Below, piece by piece: positions 42,431 to 52,473 of a stretch of 64,000 nucleotides of DNA (position 1 is the stretch's first letter; the number at the start of each line of letters is the position of its first letter). The translations under genes and the position numbers were made by a program. The notes under the pieces were generated by a model, which did no database searches, had not been told where the DNA came from, and saw only the letters and a program-made list of their open reading frames with translations. The DNA comes from Propionibacteriaceae bacterium ZF39 (GTDB taxonomy: Bacteria; Actinomycetota; Actinomycetes; Propionibacteriales; Propionibacteriaceae), in assembly GCA_039565995.1 (NCBI GenBank), contig CP154795.1:1488001-1552000 (forward strand), given 5' to 3'.

Positions 42431-43600
42431 ATGTCTGACTACTACGACCTGCTCGGGGTCGCCCGCGACGCCAGCGCCGAACAGATCAAGAAGGCCTATC
42501 GGCGCAAGGCGATGCAATATCACCCCGATGTCGCCACCGAAGAGGGCGCGGCCGACAAGTTCAAGGAGATCCAGGAGGCCTATGAGGTCCTCTCGGACGA
42601 CCGCAAGCGCAGCATCTATGACCGCGGCGGCGACCCTTTGGGTGGCGGCCGTGCGGGCTTCGGCGGCGGCGGTTTCGGCGACTTCGGCGGGGCGGGCTTC
42701 GACTTCACCAACCTGGTCGATGCGATGTTCGGCCAGCAGGCCTCGCGTGGCCCGCGGTCGCGCGTACGCCGTGGCCAGGACGCGCTCGTCCGCATCGCAC
42801 TCGAACTGCACGAGGCCGCGTTCGGCGTGAACAAGCCGGTCACCGTGGACACCGCTGTGCTCTGTCCCAAGTGCCAGGGCAACGGCTCGGCCGAGGGTGC
42901 CGCGCCCGTCACCTGCCGCACCTGCCACGGCCACGGCGAGGTCGCCCACATCCAGCGTTCGTTCCTCGGCGACATCCGCACCACCTCGACCTGCCCGACC
43001 TGTCGCGGCTACGGCTCGACCATTCCCAACCCGTGCGGTGAGTGCGACGGCGAGGGCCGCGTACGCTCGACCCGCACGATCACCGTCAAGATCCCCGCCG
43101 GCGTCAGCAGCGGCAACCGCATCCATCTCGCGTCACAGGGGGAGGTGGGCCCGGGTGGCGGCGCCGCAGGCGACCTCTATGTCGAACTGCTGGTGAAGGA
43201 CCACTCGTTGTTTCGCCGGGACGGCGACAATCTGGAATTGGTGGTCAAGGTTCCTATGACCGCGGCCGCGCTCGGCACCGAGATCACGGTCCAGACCCTC
43301 GAGGCCGATCTGCCCGAGACCGAGGACGTCGAGCGCACGGTCACTGTCGAGATCCCCGCCGGCACCCAGTCGGGCACGCGCATCCCGATCGCCGACAAGG
43401 GCGTACCGCACCTCCGCAGCTCTCGTCGCGGCGAGCTTGGCGTGACCCTGCTCGTCCAGACCCCGACCAAGCTGACCGACGAACAGCGTGGGCTGCTCGA
43501 ACAGCTCGCCGAGGTCCGTGACGAGAAGACCTTCGACCCGCATCACGGCCACAAGCGTGAGAAGGGCATGTTCGAGAAGATCTTCGGCTCGCGCCGATGA
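42431..43600 (+). CDS. dnaJ: Chaperone protein DnaJ
   Basis: 389 residues. The J domain has [20 protein letters not shown] and the HPD tripeptide (MQYHPDV). A Gly/Phe-rich linker [15 protein letters not shown] follows. Four zinc-finger repeats are intact: [24 protein letters not shown] and CGECDGEG. The client-binding C-terminal domains close the protein. It stimulates DnaK ATPase. The start could also be ATG 42416, which overlaps the hrcA stop and adds five residues; neither has a clear ribosome site. This is the HrcA-linked DnaJ (often called DnaJ2) of Actinobacteria. Confidence 0.95.
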   Translation: MSDYYDLLGVARDASAEQIKKAYRRKAMQYHPDVATEEGAADKFKEIQEAYEVLSDDRKRSIYDRGGDPLGGGRAGFGGGGFGDFGGAGFDFTNLVDAMFGQQASRGPRSRVRRGQDALVRIALELHEAAFGVNKPVTVDTAVLCPKCQGNGSAEGAAPVTCRTCHGHGEVAHIQRSFLGDIRTTSTCPTCRGYGSTIPNPCGECDGEGRVRSTRTITVKIPAGVSSGNRIHLASQGEVGPGGGAAGDLYVELLVKDHSLFRRDGDNLELVVKVPMTAAALGTEITVQTLEADLPETEDVERTVTVEIPAGTQSGTRIPIADKGVPHLRSSRRGELGVTLLVQTPTKLTDEQRGLLEQLAEVRDEKTFDPHHGHKREKGMFEKIFGSRR

Positions 43601-44340
43601 CCCGTTCGCTGTTCCTCGCCGACCTGCCCGACCCGTTGCCGGCGGCCGGGTCGGCATACCGGTTGGCGGGTGACGAGGGGCGCCATGCCTCAGTCGTACG
43701 CCGCATTCGCGCTGGGGAGGAAATCCTCCTGGCCGACGGTTCCGGGCGTGGCGTGCTCTGCCGCACCGTCGGGGGAGACAAGCAGGGGCTGGACCTCGAG
43801 GTCCTCGATCGGCTGCCGGATGCACCGGAGACCCTTCATCTCATCGCCGTCCAGGGCCTGGCCAAGGGGGACCGCGGCGAACTCGCGGTGGAGATGCTGA
43901 CCGAGGTCGGCGTCGCGGAGATCCGGCCCTGGCAGGCATCCCGGTCCATCGTGAAATGGGTCGGCGAACGCGGGGAGAAGTCCCGCGCCAAGTGGCAGGC
44001 CACCGCGCGGGAGGCGACGAAACAGTCGCGCCGACTCCGCGTACCCCTCGTCGGCGACACCCTCACCACCAGGACCCTCGCAGCGCTTCTCGCCGAGGTC
44101 GACCTGGCCCTGGTGCTGCACGAGGACGCGACAGAGTCCCTGAGCGACATCCGCGTTCCCACCTCCGGCCGCGTCGCCCTCGTCATCGGCCCCGAGGGTG
44201 GAATCAGCCGCGAGGAGCTCGACCAGCTCACCGCCGCAGGCGCGCGGGCCGTGTCGATCAGCGACGGCGTACTCCGCACGTCCACCGCCGGCGTTGTCGC
44301 CGCCGGCCATCTGCTTCTCCGCCGAGACACCTCGGACTGA
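43597..44340 (+). CDS. rsmE: 16S rRNA (uracil1498-N3)-methyltransferase
   Basis: 247 residues of the RsmE/SPOUT family. A PUA-like N-terminal part includes [19 protein letters not shown]. The SPOUT domain has [27 protein letters not shown]-like [23 protein letters not shown] and the SAM-binding knot [19 protein letters not shown] ending ILRTSTAG-like [17 protein letters not shown]. The enzyme methylates U1498 in 16S rRNA. ATG 43597 overlaps the dnaJ stop by 4 bases. Confidence 0.94.
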   Translation: MTRSLFLADLPDPLPAAGSAYRLAGDEGRHASVVRRIRAGEEILLADGSGRGVLCRTVGGDKQGLDLEVLDRLPDAPETLHLIAVQGLAKGDRGELAVEMLTEVGVAEIRPWQASRSIVKWVGERGEKSRAKWQATAREATKQSRRLRVPLVGDTLTTRTLAALLAEVDLALVLHEDATESLSDIRVPTSGRVALVIGPEGGISREELDQLTAAGARAVSISDGVLRTSTAGVVAAGHLLLRRDTSD

Positions 44341-44344
44341 CATC

Positions 44345-44392
44345 AGACCCCTGCTCCAGCAGACGTCTCGACGCACGCCGAGGTGTCTCGCG
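44345..44392. repeat. 48-bp dispersed repeat, copy 1
   Basis: Starts AGACCCCTGCTC and ends GGTGTCTCGCG. It aligns without gaps to 58770-58817, with about 38 of 48 bases equal. It lies 5 bases after the rsmE stop, where the accessory block begins. The remainder of the gap to 44537 shows no gene. Confidence 0.6.
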
Positions 44393-44537
44393 CCAGAGGA
44401 GGGACGGGTCGCGTTCCAACTCCCGGAACGACGTCCCGGGTTTCCACATCCTGGAACATTTCGATGGGCTGACGCCGAACGCGTGACCGACCGTGGCGCT
44501 CCACCCAGACAGGGATGGGACTTCGGAGGAGTAACCC

Positions 44538-45818
44538 ATGGATGTTCAGCGCAGAGCGTGGTGGATGGTCAGCTGGTCGACCATCGCGATCACGGCATCG
44601 GTCGCATCGCTGGTCCTGAGCCCGTTCAGCGTGCTGCTCGGACCGATCTCACAGGAGTTCGGCTGGAGCCGAAGCCAGACCTCGGGCCTGGTCAGCATCT
44701 TCGCGCTGACCGCGGCAGTCGTGACGCCTGTCGTGGGCCGACTGCTCGACAAGCACGGCACGCGCAAGATCCTCGTGCCCGGCGTCATTCTCACCCTGAT
44801 CGGCCTGGCCTCGCTGTCGATCCTGCCGCCCCAGCTGTGGCTGTGGATGACGGTCATGGGTCTGCTCGGCGTCGTCTCGGTCACGGTCAACGGCATGCCG
44901 GTGGTACGCCTCGCGGCCCGCTGGGTGGACCGGCGACGTGGCCTGGCGATCGGTATCGTCGGCACCGGCCTCGCGCTCGGTCAGGCCATCAGCCCAGTGA
45001 TCGTCGGCGGGCTGATGACCCACTACGGCTGGCGTACGTCCTTCATCGGCCTGGCCGTGTTCGGCCTGATCGTGGCCCTGCTGCCGGCCCTGTTCGTGCT
45101 GCGCGATCCTCGCCCGGAGGAGAGCGTCAAGCTCGGCGAGACCACGCATCACACCGAGGAGGAGCTCCCCGGCCTGACGGTGAAGGAAGCGTTCAAGACC
45201 AGGCAATACTGGATCCTGCTCATCTCCACCCTGGTCATCGCCTGCGCGATGCCGGGTGTGCTCGTCCACCTCGTGTCGATCCTCACCGACCAGGGCATCT
45301 CGATGGAGCGCGCGGTCGCCGCCCTCTCGCTGGCGGGCCTCGCCACGATGGCCGGCCGGCTCATCGGCGGCTTCCTGCTCGACGTGATCCACGCGCCCTA
45401 TGTCGCGATGGTCGTCTTCCTGTTCCCGGTCGTCGGCTTCTTGATGCTCGGATCCGGGATGGGCATCCTGCCGCTCATCGGCGCCATGTGCGTGGGCTTC
45501 GCGATGGGCGGCGAGGCCGACCTGGTGAGCTATATGACCTCGCGGTATCTCGGCATGAAGTCGTTCGGATCGCTCTACGGCATCCTCTTCGCGCTGCTTG
45601 CCCTCGGCTATGCCATCGGCCCGGCCGTGTACGCCGCGTCCTATGACTCCACCGGCAGCTATCACACCGCCTACTGGATCTTCGGCATCGCCCTTATCGT
45701 CGTCATGCTCGCGCTGCCGTTCATGGGCAAGTATCGCTTCCGGCCCGCTGTCGCCGTCCCCGGCGCGCATGAGCCCGATCCCGAGGACGCCCCGACCACC
45801 CAGAACACCGGCGCCTGA
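44538..45818 (+). CDS. MFS transporter (OxlT/monocarboxylate-like)
   Basis: 426 residues with twelve membrane segments and a soluble loop in the middle. MFS hallmarks include GRLLDKHGTRKILVPG between helices 2 and 3 and RLAARWVDRRRGLAIGIVG near helix 4. The second half opens TRQYWILLISTLVIACAMPG and carries GRLIGGFLLDVI. The pattern of a SQEFGWSRSQTSG start resembles the OxlT/monocarboxylate group, which moves organic anions. GGAGGAG lies 6 bases before ATG 44538. No regulator is nearby. It may serve the catabolic cluster at 47261-55682, though tgt lies between. Confidence 0.85.
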   Translation: MDVQRRAWWMVSWSTIAITASVASLVLSPFSVLLGPISQEFGWSRSQTSGLVSIFALTAAVVTPVVGRLLDKHGTRKILVPGVILTLIGLASLSILPPQLWLWMTVMGLLGVVSVTVNGMPVVRLAARWVDRRRGLAIGIVGTGLALGQAISPVIVGGLMTHYGWRTSFIGLAVFGLIVALLPALFVLRDPRPEESVKLGETTHHTEEELPGLTVKEAFKTRQYWILLISTLVIACAMPGVLVHLVSILTDQGISMERAVAALSLAGLATMAGRLIGGFLLDVIHAPYVAMVVFLFPVVGFLMLGSGMGILPLIGAMCVGFAMGGEADLVSYMTSRYLGMKSFGSLYGILFALLALGYAIGPAVYAASYDSTGSYHTAYWIFGIALIVVMLALPFMGKYRFRPAVAVPGAHEPDPEDAPTTQNTGA

Positions 45819-45896
45819 CCGCGAACTCCCGGCCCGCCGACTCCGCGTACTCCTCCGCACGATCCGTCACCGACCTTCCGCCACCGGCGGATGGCC

Positions 45897-45902
45897 TAGG
45901 CT
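45897..45902 (+). promoter_or_regulatory. Putative -10 hexamer (TAGGCT) of tgt
   Basis: TAGGCT is followed by 8 bases and GTG 45911. A near-leaderless transcript leaves no room for a preQ1 riboswitch. Confidence 0.45.
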
Positions 45903-45904
45903 GA

Positions 45905-47143
<1,239 letters not shown>

Positions 47144-47260
47144 GACGGTCCAGCCGACGGAACGATCTGCTGGTCGCCACCCACGGCCCCCGAGCAAGGT
47201 GGGCGTCCCGGGACAGCCCCGGGCGCCGGCCACGCCGGTGGACCGCGAGGGAGAGCGACC

Positions 47261-48208
47261 GTGGATCAGGCCCCCAGGGTTCCCGGTTTCGATCGGCAGC
47301 GACCGTCCGCGCACGAGCTGCGCCGGACCCTGCGTACCCTCCTGGCCACCGGCCACCCCGTCGTCATGCCCGGGTGCACCGATGCTCTCGGCGCGCGACT
47401 GATCGAGCAGGCCGGGTTCGAGGTCGCGTACGCCACCGGCGCGGGCCTCGCCAACGCCCAGTTCGGCCTGCCCGACATCGGGCTCATCTCCCAGAGCGAA
47501 GTCGCCGATCACCTCGGTCGGCTCACCGCCGCGGTGGACCTGCCGATCATCGTCGATGCCGACACGGGCTATGGCGGGCCGATCGCCACGATGCGCACGG
47601 TGACGCTGTTCGAGCGGGCGGGGGCCGCGGGCATCCAGCTCGAGGACCAGGAGATGCCCAAGCGCTGCGGCCACTTCGATGACCACACTCTGATCCCGGC
47701 CGAACACATGCAGGCCAAGATCGCTGCGGCGGCGCAGGCACGTACCGACGGCGACCTCGTGCTCATCGCCCGCACCGATGCGCGGAGCGCCTACGGCTCC
47801 ATCGACGAGGCCATCCGCCGCGCGAAGCTCTATGTCGGGGCCGGTGCCGACGTGATCTTCGTCGAGGCGCCACGGACCGTGGATGAGCTCCGTCTCGTCG
47901 GGCAGGAACTCACCGGCGTACCCCTTCTCGTCAACGTGGTCGAGGGCGGCCGTACGCCCCAGCTGTCGCTCACCGAGTATGCCGACCTCGGCTTCAACCT
48001 GGCACTCTTCGCCAACTTCCTCATGCGGGCCATGCACCACGCGGGCCGCAGCGCGCTCGCCCACCTGGCCGAGCGCGGGGAAACCATCGGCTACGCCGAC
48101 CGCATCGCCACGTGGGAGGAACGCCAGGCGCTGTTCCACCTGCCCGAATTCACCGCCGCAGAGGCCCATTTCGACCGCGTTGACGTCGACGGCAGGGAGA
48201 CCCGATGA
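47261..48208 (+). CDS. Isocitrate lyase/PEP mutase-family carbon-carbon lyase
   Basis: 315 residues. The fold is shown by MPGCTDALGARLIEQAGFEV near the start, IVDADTGYGGPIATMRTV (metal site Asp), GIQLEDQEMPKRCGHFDD (KRCGH catalytic loop) and LIARTDARSAYGSIDEAI. The catalytic cysteine of the lyase group is present in KRCGH. Relatives include 2-methylisocitrate lyase, dimethylmalate lyase and oxaloacetate decarboxylase. It starts at GTG 47261 behind GAGGGAGAG and is the first gene of a run in which stops and starts overlap, so it likely splits an intermediate made by the following enzymes. Exact substrate unknown. Confidence 0.85.
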   Translation: MDQAPRVPGFDRQRPSAHELRRTLRTLLATGHPVVMPGCTDALGARLIEQAGFEVAYATGAGLANAQFGLPDIGLISQSEVADHLGRLTAAVDLPIIVDADTGYGGPIATMRTVTLFERAGAAGIQLEDQEMPKRCGHFDDHTLIPAEHMQAKIAAAAQARTDGDLVLIARTDARSAYGSIDEAIRRAKLYVGAGADVIFVEAPRTVDELRLVGQELTGVPLLVNVVEGGRTPQLSLTEYADLGFNLALFANFLMRAMHHAGRSALAHLAERGETIGYADRIATWEERQALFHLPEFTAAEAHFDRVDVDGRETR

Positions 48209-49638
48209 AGACCTATGGCCGCAAGGACCTGCCCGAATCCGCAGGCGTCGTCATTCTCGGAGGCGGGCTCGCGGGCTGCGCCGCGTTGTTGGCGGCAGTG
48301 GAGGACGGGCACGACGCGATCCTGCTCGAGGCCACCCGCGACATCGGTGGGTCGACCGTTCTGAGCTCCGGCCTGTCGGCGTACGCCGGGACCGACGAGC
48401 AGGCCGAACAGGGCATCACCGACTCGCTCGACCTCCTGCGCGACGACATCCTGGCCACCGGCAAGGGCCACTGCGATCCCGAGCTGGTCGACCTCTATGT
48501 GGAGAACTCCATCGACACCTATCGCTGGCTGAAGGGCCACGGCGTGCGCTATGGCCACGTGCATGCGGCGTCGGGCCAGACCGTGCCGCGCTCGCATCCG
48601 ACAGATACCTCCCGCATGCTCGAACTGCTCATCGAGGCGGCCGAGCCGCTCGGCGGCCGGGTCTTCCTCGGCGTCCGGGCCGAGCGACTGATCCGGGAGG
48701 ACGGCCGCGTCACCGGCGTGCGCATCGAATCGGCCCGCGACACCGTGGTCCGCGCCGGGGCCGTCGTCATCGCCACCGGCGGCTTCTCCATGAACCGCGA
48801 CCTGCTCGACCGCTTCGCGCCCGGCATGGCCAAGGCCTTCACCGCGGGTGGGGCTGGCAACCAGGGCGATGGCCTGCTCATGGGCTGGGACCTCGGCGCG
48901 GGCGTGATCGACACGCCCTGGATCCGCGGCACCTATGGCATCTACCCGAGCGACCACGTCGGCGAGCACGGCACGGGCATCCACGCGATCTACAAGGGCG
49001 GCATCGCGGTCAACGCCGAGGCAAGGCGGTTCTGCGACGAATCGCTGCCCTACAAGGTCGTCGGCGATCACTCGCTCGCCCAGACCGACGGCATCACCCA
49101 CCAGATCTTCGACCAACGCGTGCTCGACGCCGCCGACGACGAGGTGGCGATCTTCGACTTCCGGGGACGGCTGGCGCTGGGGATGCTCGAGCAGTCCGAC
49201 ACGCTCGAGGGCCTGGCCGAGAAGCTCGGGATCGACGGCGAGACGCTGGCCGCGACCGTCGCCGACTACAACCGCCGCGTCACAGCGGGTGAGCCCGACG
49301 AGTTCGGTCGGCAATACCAGGCCGGGGGCGCCGGAGAACTCTTCCCGCTCGATACCCCGCCGTTCTATGCCCATCCCTCCGGCACCGTCGTGCTCGCGAC
49401 CTATTGCGGCCTCACCGTCGACACGGACATGCAGGTCCTCGATGTCTTCTATGAGCCGATCCAGGGCCTGTACGCCGCCGGCGAGGTCATCGGCGGTTTC
49501 CACGGGGCGGGCTACATGACCGGCACCTCGATCGGGAAGTCCGGCATCTTCGGCCGCATCGCCGGGCAGCGCGCGGGGGCGTACGCCGCAGGGCACACGT
49601 CCGGATCCGACAACGCGGACGAGGGAGCGAGCGCATGA
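48205..49638 (+). CDS. FAD-binding dehydrogenase/reductase, fumarate reductase flavoprotein-like (1 of 3)
   Basis: 477 residues of the FAD_binding_2 family. The dinucleotide fold is GVVILGGGLAGCAALLAAVE followed by IGGSTVLSSGLSAYAG. The C-terminal FAD segment is GLYAAGEVIGGFHGAGYMTG then SGIFGRIAGQRAG. Compared with soluble fumarate reductases, the usual HTxGG segment near the C-terminus is replaced by TYCGLTVDTDMQV, so the active-site histidine is absent and the substrate differs. It overlaps both neighbours by 4 bases. No heme motif or signal peptide is seen, so it is a cytoplasmic enzyme needing an external electron partner or oxygen. Confidence 0.85.
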   Translation: MKTYGRKDLPESAGVVILGGGLAGCAALLAAVEDGHDAILLEATRDIGGSTVLSSGLSAYAGTDEQAEQGITDSLDLLRDDILATGKGHCDPELVDLYVENSIDTYRWLKGHGVRYGHVHAASGQTVPRSHPTDTSRMLELLIEAAEPLGGRVFLGVRAERLIREDGRVTGVRIESARDTVVRAGAVVIATGGFSMNRDLLDRFAPGMAKAFTAGGAGNQGDGLLMGWDLGAGVIDTPWIRGTYGIYPSDHVGEHGTGIHAIYKGGIAVNAEARRFCDESLPYKVVGDHSLAQTDGITHQIFDQRVLDAADDEVAIFDFRGRLALGMLEQSDTLEGLAEKLGIDGETLAATVADYNRRVTAGEPDEFGRQYQAGGAGELFPLDTPPFYAHPSGTVVLATYCGLTVDTDMQVLDVFYEPIQGLYAAGEVIGGFHGAGYMTGTSIGKSGIFGRIAGQRAGAYAAGHTSGSDNADEGASA

Positions 49639-50396
49639 CCGGTCTGTTCGACCTGAGCGGCCAGCGGGCCCTGGTGATCGGGGCCGGCGCGGGCGGGCTG
49701 GGGGAGTACGCAGCGCGGGCCCTCGCCGCGCACGGCGCCCGCCTGACCCTCGCGGAACAGGCCTCGCGCCTGGGCGAGCTCGCCCCGGTTGCCGCTCACC
49801 TCGACGCCACGACCTGCGCCATCGATGTCACCGACGAAGCCTCGGTGGAGGCGGCGGTGGCCACGGCGGCCGGCGACGACGGGATCGACATCGTCGTCAA
49901 CTTCGCCGGGGCCATGCTTCGCCGGGAGTTCGACCTCACCACTGTGGAGGAGTTCGAGCGCATCACGCGCGTCAATCTCACCGGCAACTGGCTCGTCGGC
50001 CGAGCCGCCGGCAAGGCCATGCGACCCCGCGGCCGCGGCCGGATCATCCTGATGTCGACCGTGTACGCCGAACGCGTCGGCCCCGTGCCCGAAACCGCCT
50101 ACTACGGCTCGAAGGCCGGTGTGGTGAACATCGCCCGGGGGCTGGCGGCCGAGCTCGGGCCCCACGGCATCACGGTCAACTGCCTGGCTCCCGCGGTGTT
50201 CTATCCGACTCCGATGACCGCGCCGCTCGCCGAGATGCCCGACCGTCTCGAATGGTTCTCCTCCCGCACGATGCTCGGCCGCCTGGGCGACCCCGCACGC
50301 GACATCGGCGGTCCCGTTGTCTTCCTGGCTGGTCCGGCCGCTTCCTATATGACCGGCCAGGTGCTCTATGTCGACGGCGGCTGGTCCGCCTGGTGA
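49635..50396 (+). CDS. Short-chain dehydrogenase/reductase
   Basis: 253 residues, classical SDR length. The cofactor loop is ALVIGAGAGGLGEYAARALA. The NNAG-like motif is VVNFAGAM. Catalytic residues are the serine in ILMSTVYAE and YxxxK in AYYGSKAGVVNIARGLA, and the C-terminus VLYVDGGWSAW is standard. It probably oxidises a hydroxy acid or ketone with NAD(P); the charge pattern after the second strand (EQASR) does not settle the cofactor. It overlaps the upstream FAD gene by 4 bases. Confidence 0.88.
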   Translation: MTGLFDLSGQRALVIGAGAGGLGEYAARALAAHGARLTLAEQASRLGELAPVAAHLDATTCAIDVTDEASVEAAVATAAGDDGIDIVVNFAGAMLRREFDLTTVEEFERITRVNLTGNWLVGRAAGKAMRPRGRGRIILMSTVYAERVGPVPETAYYGSKAGVVNIARGLAAELGPHGITVNCLAPAVFYPTPMTAPLAEMPDRLEWFSSRTMLGRLGDPARDIGGPVVFLAGPAASYMTGQVLYVDGGWSAW

Positions 50397-50440
50397 CGAG
50401 TCCCTCCCACGATCATGACCCCACTCGGAAAGGTATTTCG

Positions 50441-51031
50441 ATGACCAACAAGGCCCTTCTCATGCTCGACTACCAGGTCGCTCTCTGCGGCGAGGGCGAG
50501 CACGTCAAGATGCCACCGCTGGCCGCGCAGGCCGCCGAGCGCGGCGTGATCGACAACGCCGCCAAGGTGCTGGCCGCGGCCCGCGCCGCCGACTGGCGGA
50601 TCATTCATGTCCGGCTCGCGTTCGATCCGACCTATGCGCTGCGGACCAACCGGCTGCCCCGGTTCGACAACTATCCCAACAACCGCCTGATGCTGGCCGA
50701 TTCGCCCGAGGCGGCGTTCGTCGAGCCGCTGGCCCCGGCCGAGGGCGAGCCCGTCGTCGACAAGGGCTGCGTCGATCCCTTCGTGGGTACGCCGCTGCTG
50801 ACGATGCTCGCGGCCGAGAACATCCGGGAGGTCTATCTCGGTGGCGTCGCAACCAACCTGGTCGTCGAGTCCGCAGCCCGCCACGCCTCCGACGCCGGCC
50901 TCCTCCCGACCGTGATCGAGGACATGTGCGCCTCGTTCGACCCGGCGCTGCACGAGGTCTCGATGACGAAGCTCATGCCGCTCTTCGCCCGGGTCGCCAG
51001 CAGCGCCGAGGTGCTGGAGGAGATCAAATGA
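50441..51031 (+). CDS. Isochorismatase-fold hydrolase lacking the catalytic cysteine
   Basis: 196 residues with the isochorismatase fold. The aspartate is in ALLMLDYQV (D10), the lysine in PVVDKGCVDPF (K108) and the cis-peptide region is GGVATNLVVESAARHASDAG. In amidohydrolases of this fold (RutB, nicotinamidase, maleamate amidase) the motif is T-x-x-C; here it is T138-N-L-V141, so the nucleophile is valine. It may hydrolyse a vinyl ether like isochorismatase itself, or act non-hydrolytically. GGAAAGG precedes ATG 50441. Its 3' end overlaps the next FAD gene by 4 bases. Confidence 0.8.
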   Translation: MTNKALLMLDYQVALCGEGEHVKMPPLAAQAAERGVIDNAAKVLAAARAADWRIIHVRLAFDPTYALRTNRLPRFDNYPNNRLMLADSPEAAFVEPLAPAEGEPVVDKGCVDPFVGTPLLTMLAAENIREVYLGGVATNLVVESAARHASDAGLLPTVIEDMCASFDPALHEVSMTKLMPLFARVASSAEVLEEIK

Positions 51032-52473
51032 GCGAGCACACCTATGACGTGGTCGTCGTCGGCCACGGCGTCGCGGGGCTGAGCGCGGCTGTGTCGGCGC
51101 GGGAATCGGGCGCGAGCGTGGCCGTCCTGGAACGGGCCGTCGAGGCCGAGGCGGGTGGCAACACGCGCTACACCGAGGCGTACCTCCGCATGGCTTCGCT
51201 CGACGAACCGTCCGAGGATCTCGTCGACCGGCTGCTCGGCGACTTCATGGGCCACCCCGATCCCGGGATCATGCGCGAGCAGGCGTACGCCCCGGCCAAG
51301 CAGTCCCCGCTGCTGAAGGCCCACCACACGATCGACCTCGACTACATCGAGGCCTTCGCCGACCAGGCCGGGGACACGCTGGGCTGGCTGACCGGCCACG
51401 GCCTGACGTTCGACCACCTGCCCACGCTGTTCCTCACCACGTCCACCACGCGCATGGCGCCCGTCGGCGGTGGGCTCGCGATCGTCGAGACCATGGGGCA
51501 GCGGGCGAAGGAACTCGGGGTGGAGTTCCACTATGAGACCACCGCTCGCGACCTCATCACCGACGACACCGGCCGCGTGACCGGCGTACGCGCGGAGACA
51601 CCGCAGGGCCGCGCGATCTTCACGGGCGCGGTGATCCTGGCCAGCGGCGGGTTCCAGGGGAACGCCGAGATGCAGGCGCGGTATTTCGGGAAGCTCGGGC
51701 TGACCTGTCGTCCGGTGGCCCGGGGCGGCAACTACAACAAGGGCGAGGGCATCGAGATGGGACTCGCGGTCGGCGCCGCCACCGCCGGCAACTTCGCCAT
51801 GTTCCACGCCGAGCCCGTCGACCCCCGCTCCGGCGAGGCAGAGGCCGCGATCATGTGCTTCCCCAACGGAATCCTCGTCAACGCGCGCGCCGAGCGGTTC
51901 ACCGATGAGGCCCGCGGCCCCGTCGATGCCTGGTATGAGCGCGTCACCCGCGAGATCCACGACCAGCCCGAGGGCATCGCCTGGGTGATCATGGACGCTC
52001 AGGGCATGGCCGTGCCGAACGTCCGCACGGGCATCCGCACCGACCAGCCGAGCATCTCCGCCATGACCATAAGCGGCCTCGCCGACCAACTCGGCCTGGC
52101 CGCCGAGGCGCTGGAGGCGACGGTTTCGGCGTACAACAACGCCTGCACCGACGGCGAATTCGACCATTCCCAGCCTGACGGGCTGGCCACGCAGGGGCTC
52201 ACCCCGGCCAAGTCCAACTGGGCGCGTCCGCTCACCGAGGGCCCGTTCGAGGCGTGGCCGATCATGGCGGCCAATGTGTTCACGTTCGGCGGGCTCAAGA
52301 CGACGGCGTCGGCCGAGGTCGTCTCGCGCGACGGCCGGCCGATCCCGGGGCTCTACGCAGCGGGAGAGATGACCGGGCTCTACTACTCGAACTACACCGG
52401 CTCGACCTCCGTCCTGCGCGGTGCGGTCTTCGGGCGGATCGCGGGTCGCGAAGCAGCCGGAGGGGGTGCCTGA
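51028..52473 (+). CDS. TcuA-like FAD-dependent dehydrogenase (2 of 3)
   Basis: 481 residues, FAD_binding_2 family. The closest resemblance is to tricarballylate dehydrogenase TcuA: VVVVGHGVAGLSAAVSARES, AEAGGNTRYTEAYLRM, and a C-terminus NVFTFGGLKTTASAEV, GLYAAGEMTGLYYSNYTGST and VLRGAVFGRIAG. Such enzymes oxidise carboxylic acids with carbon-carbon desaturation. Specificity is inferred from resemblance only. Start ATG 51028 overlaps the isochorismatase-fold gene; its stop shares one base with the next start (TGATG). Confidence 0.85.
   Translation: MSEHTYDVVVVGHGVAGLSAAVSARESGASVAVLERAVEAEAGGNTRYTEAYLRMASLDEPSEDLVDRLLGDFMGHPDPGIMREQAYAPAKQSPLLKAHHTIDLDYIEAFADQAGDTLGWLTGHGLTFDHLPTLFLTTSTTRMAPVGGGLAIVETMGQRAKELGVEFHYETTARDLITDDTGRVTGVRAETPQGRAIFTGAVILASGGFQGNAEMQARYFGKLGLTCRPVARGGNYNKGEGIEMGLAVGAATAGNFAMFHAEPVDPRSGEAEAAIMCFPNGILVNARAERFTDEARGPVDAWYERVTREIHDQPEGIAWVIMDAQGMAVPNVRTGIRTDQPSISAMTISGLADQLGLAAEALEATVSAYNNACTDGEFDHSQPDGLATQGLTPAKSNWARPLTEGPFEAWPIMAANVFTFGGLKTTASAEVVSRDGRPIPGLYAAGEMTGLYYSNYTGSTSVLRGAVFGRIAGREAAGGGA

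Noticed and set aside
47144-47260. Intrinsic terminator between tgt and the lyase gene
   Set aside because: There are short GC-rich inverted repeats but no clear long stem or T-run, so no termination site is claimed.
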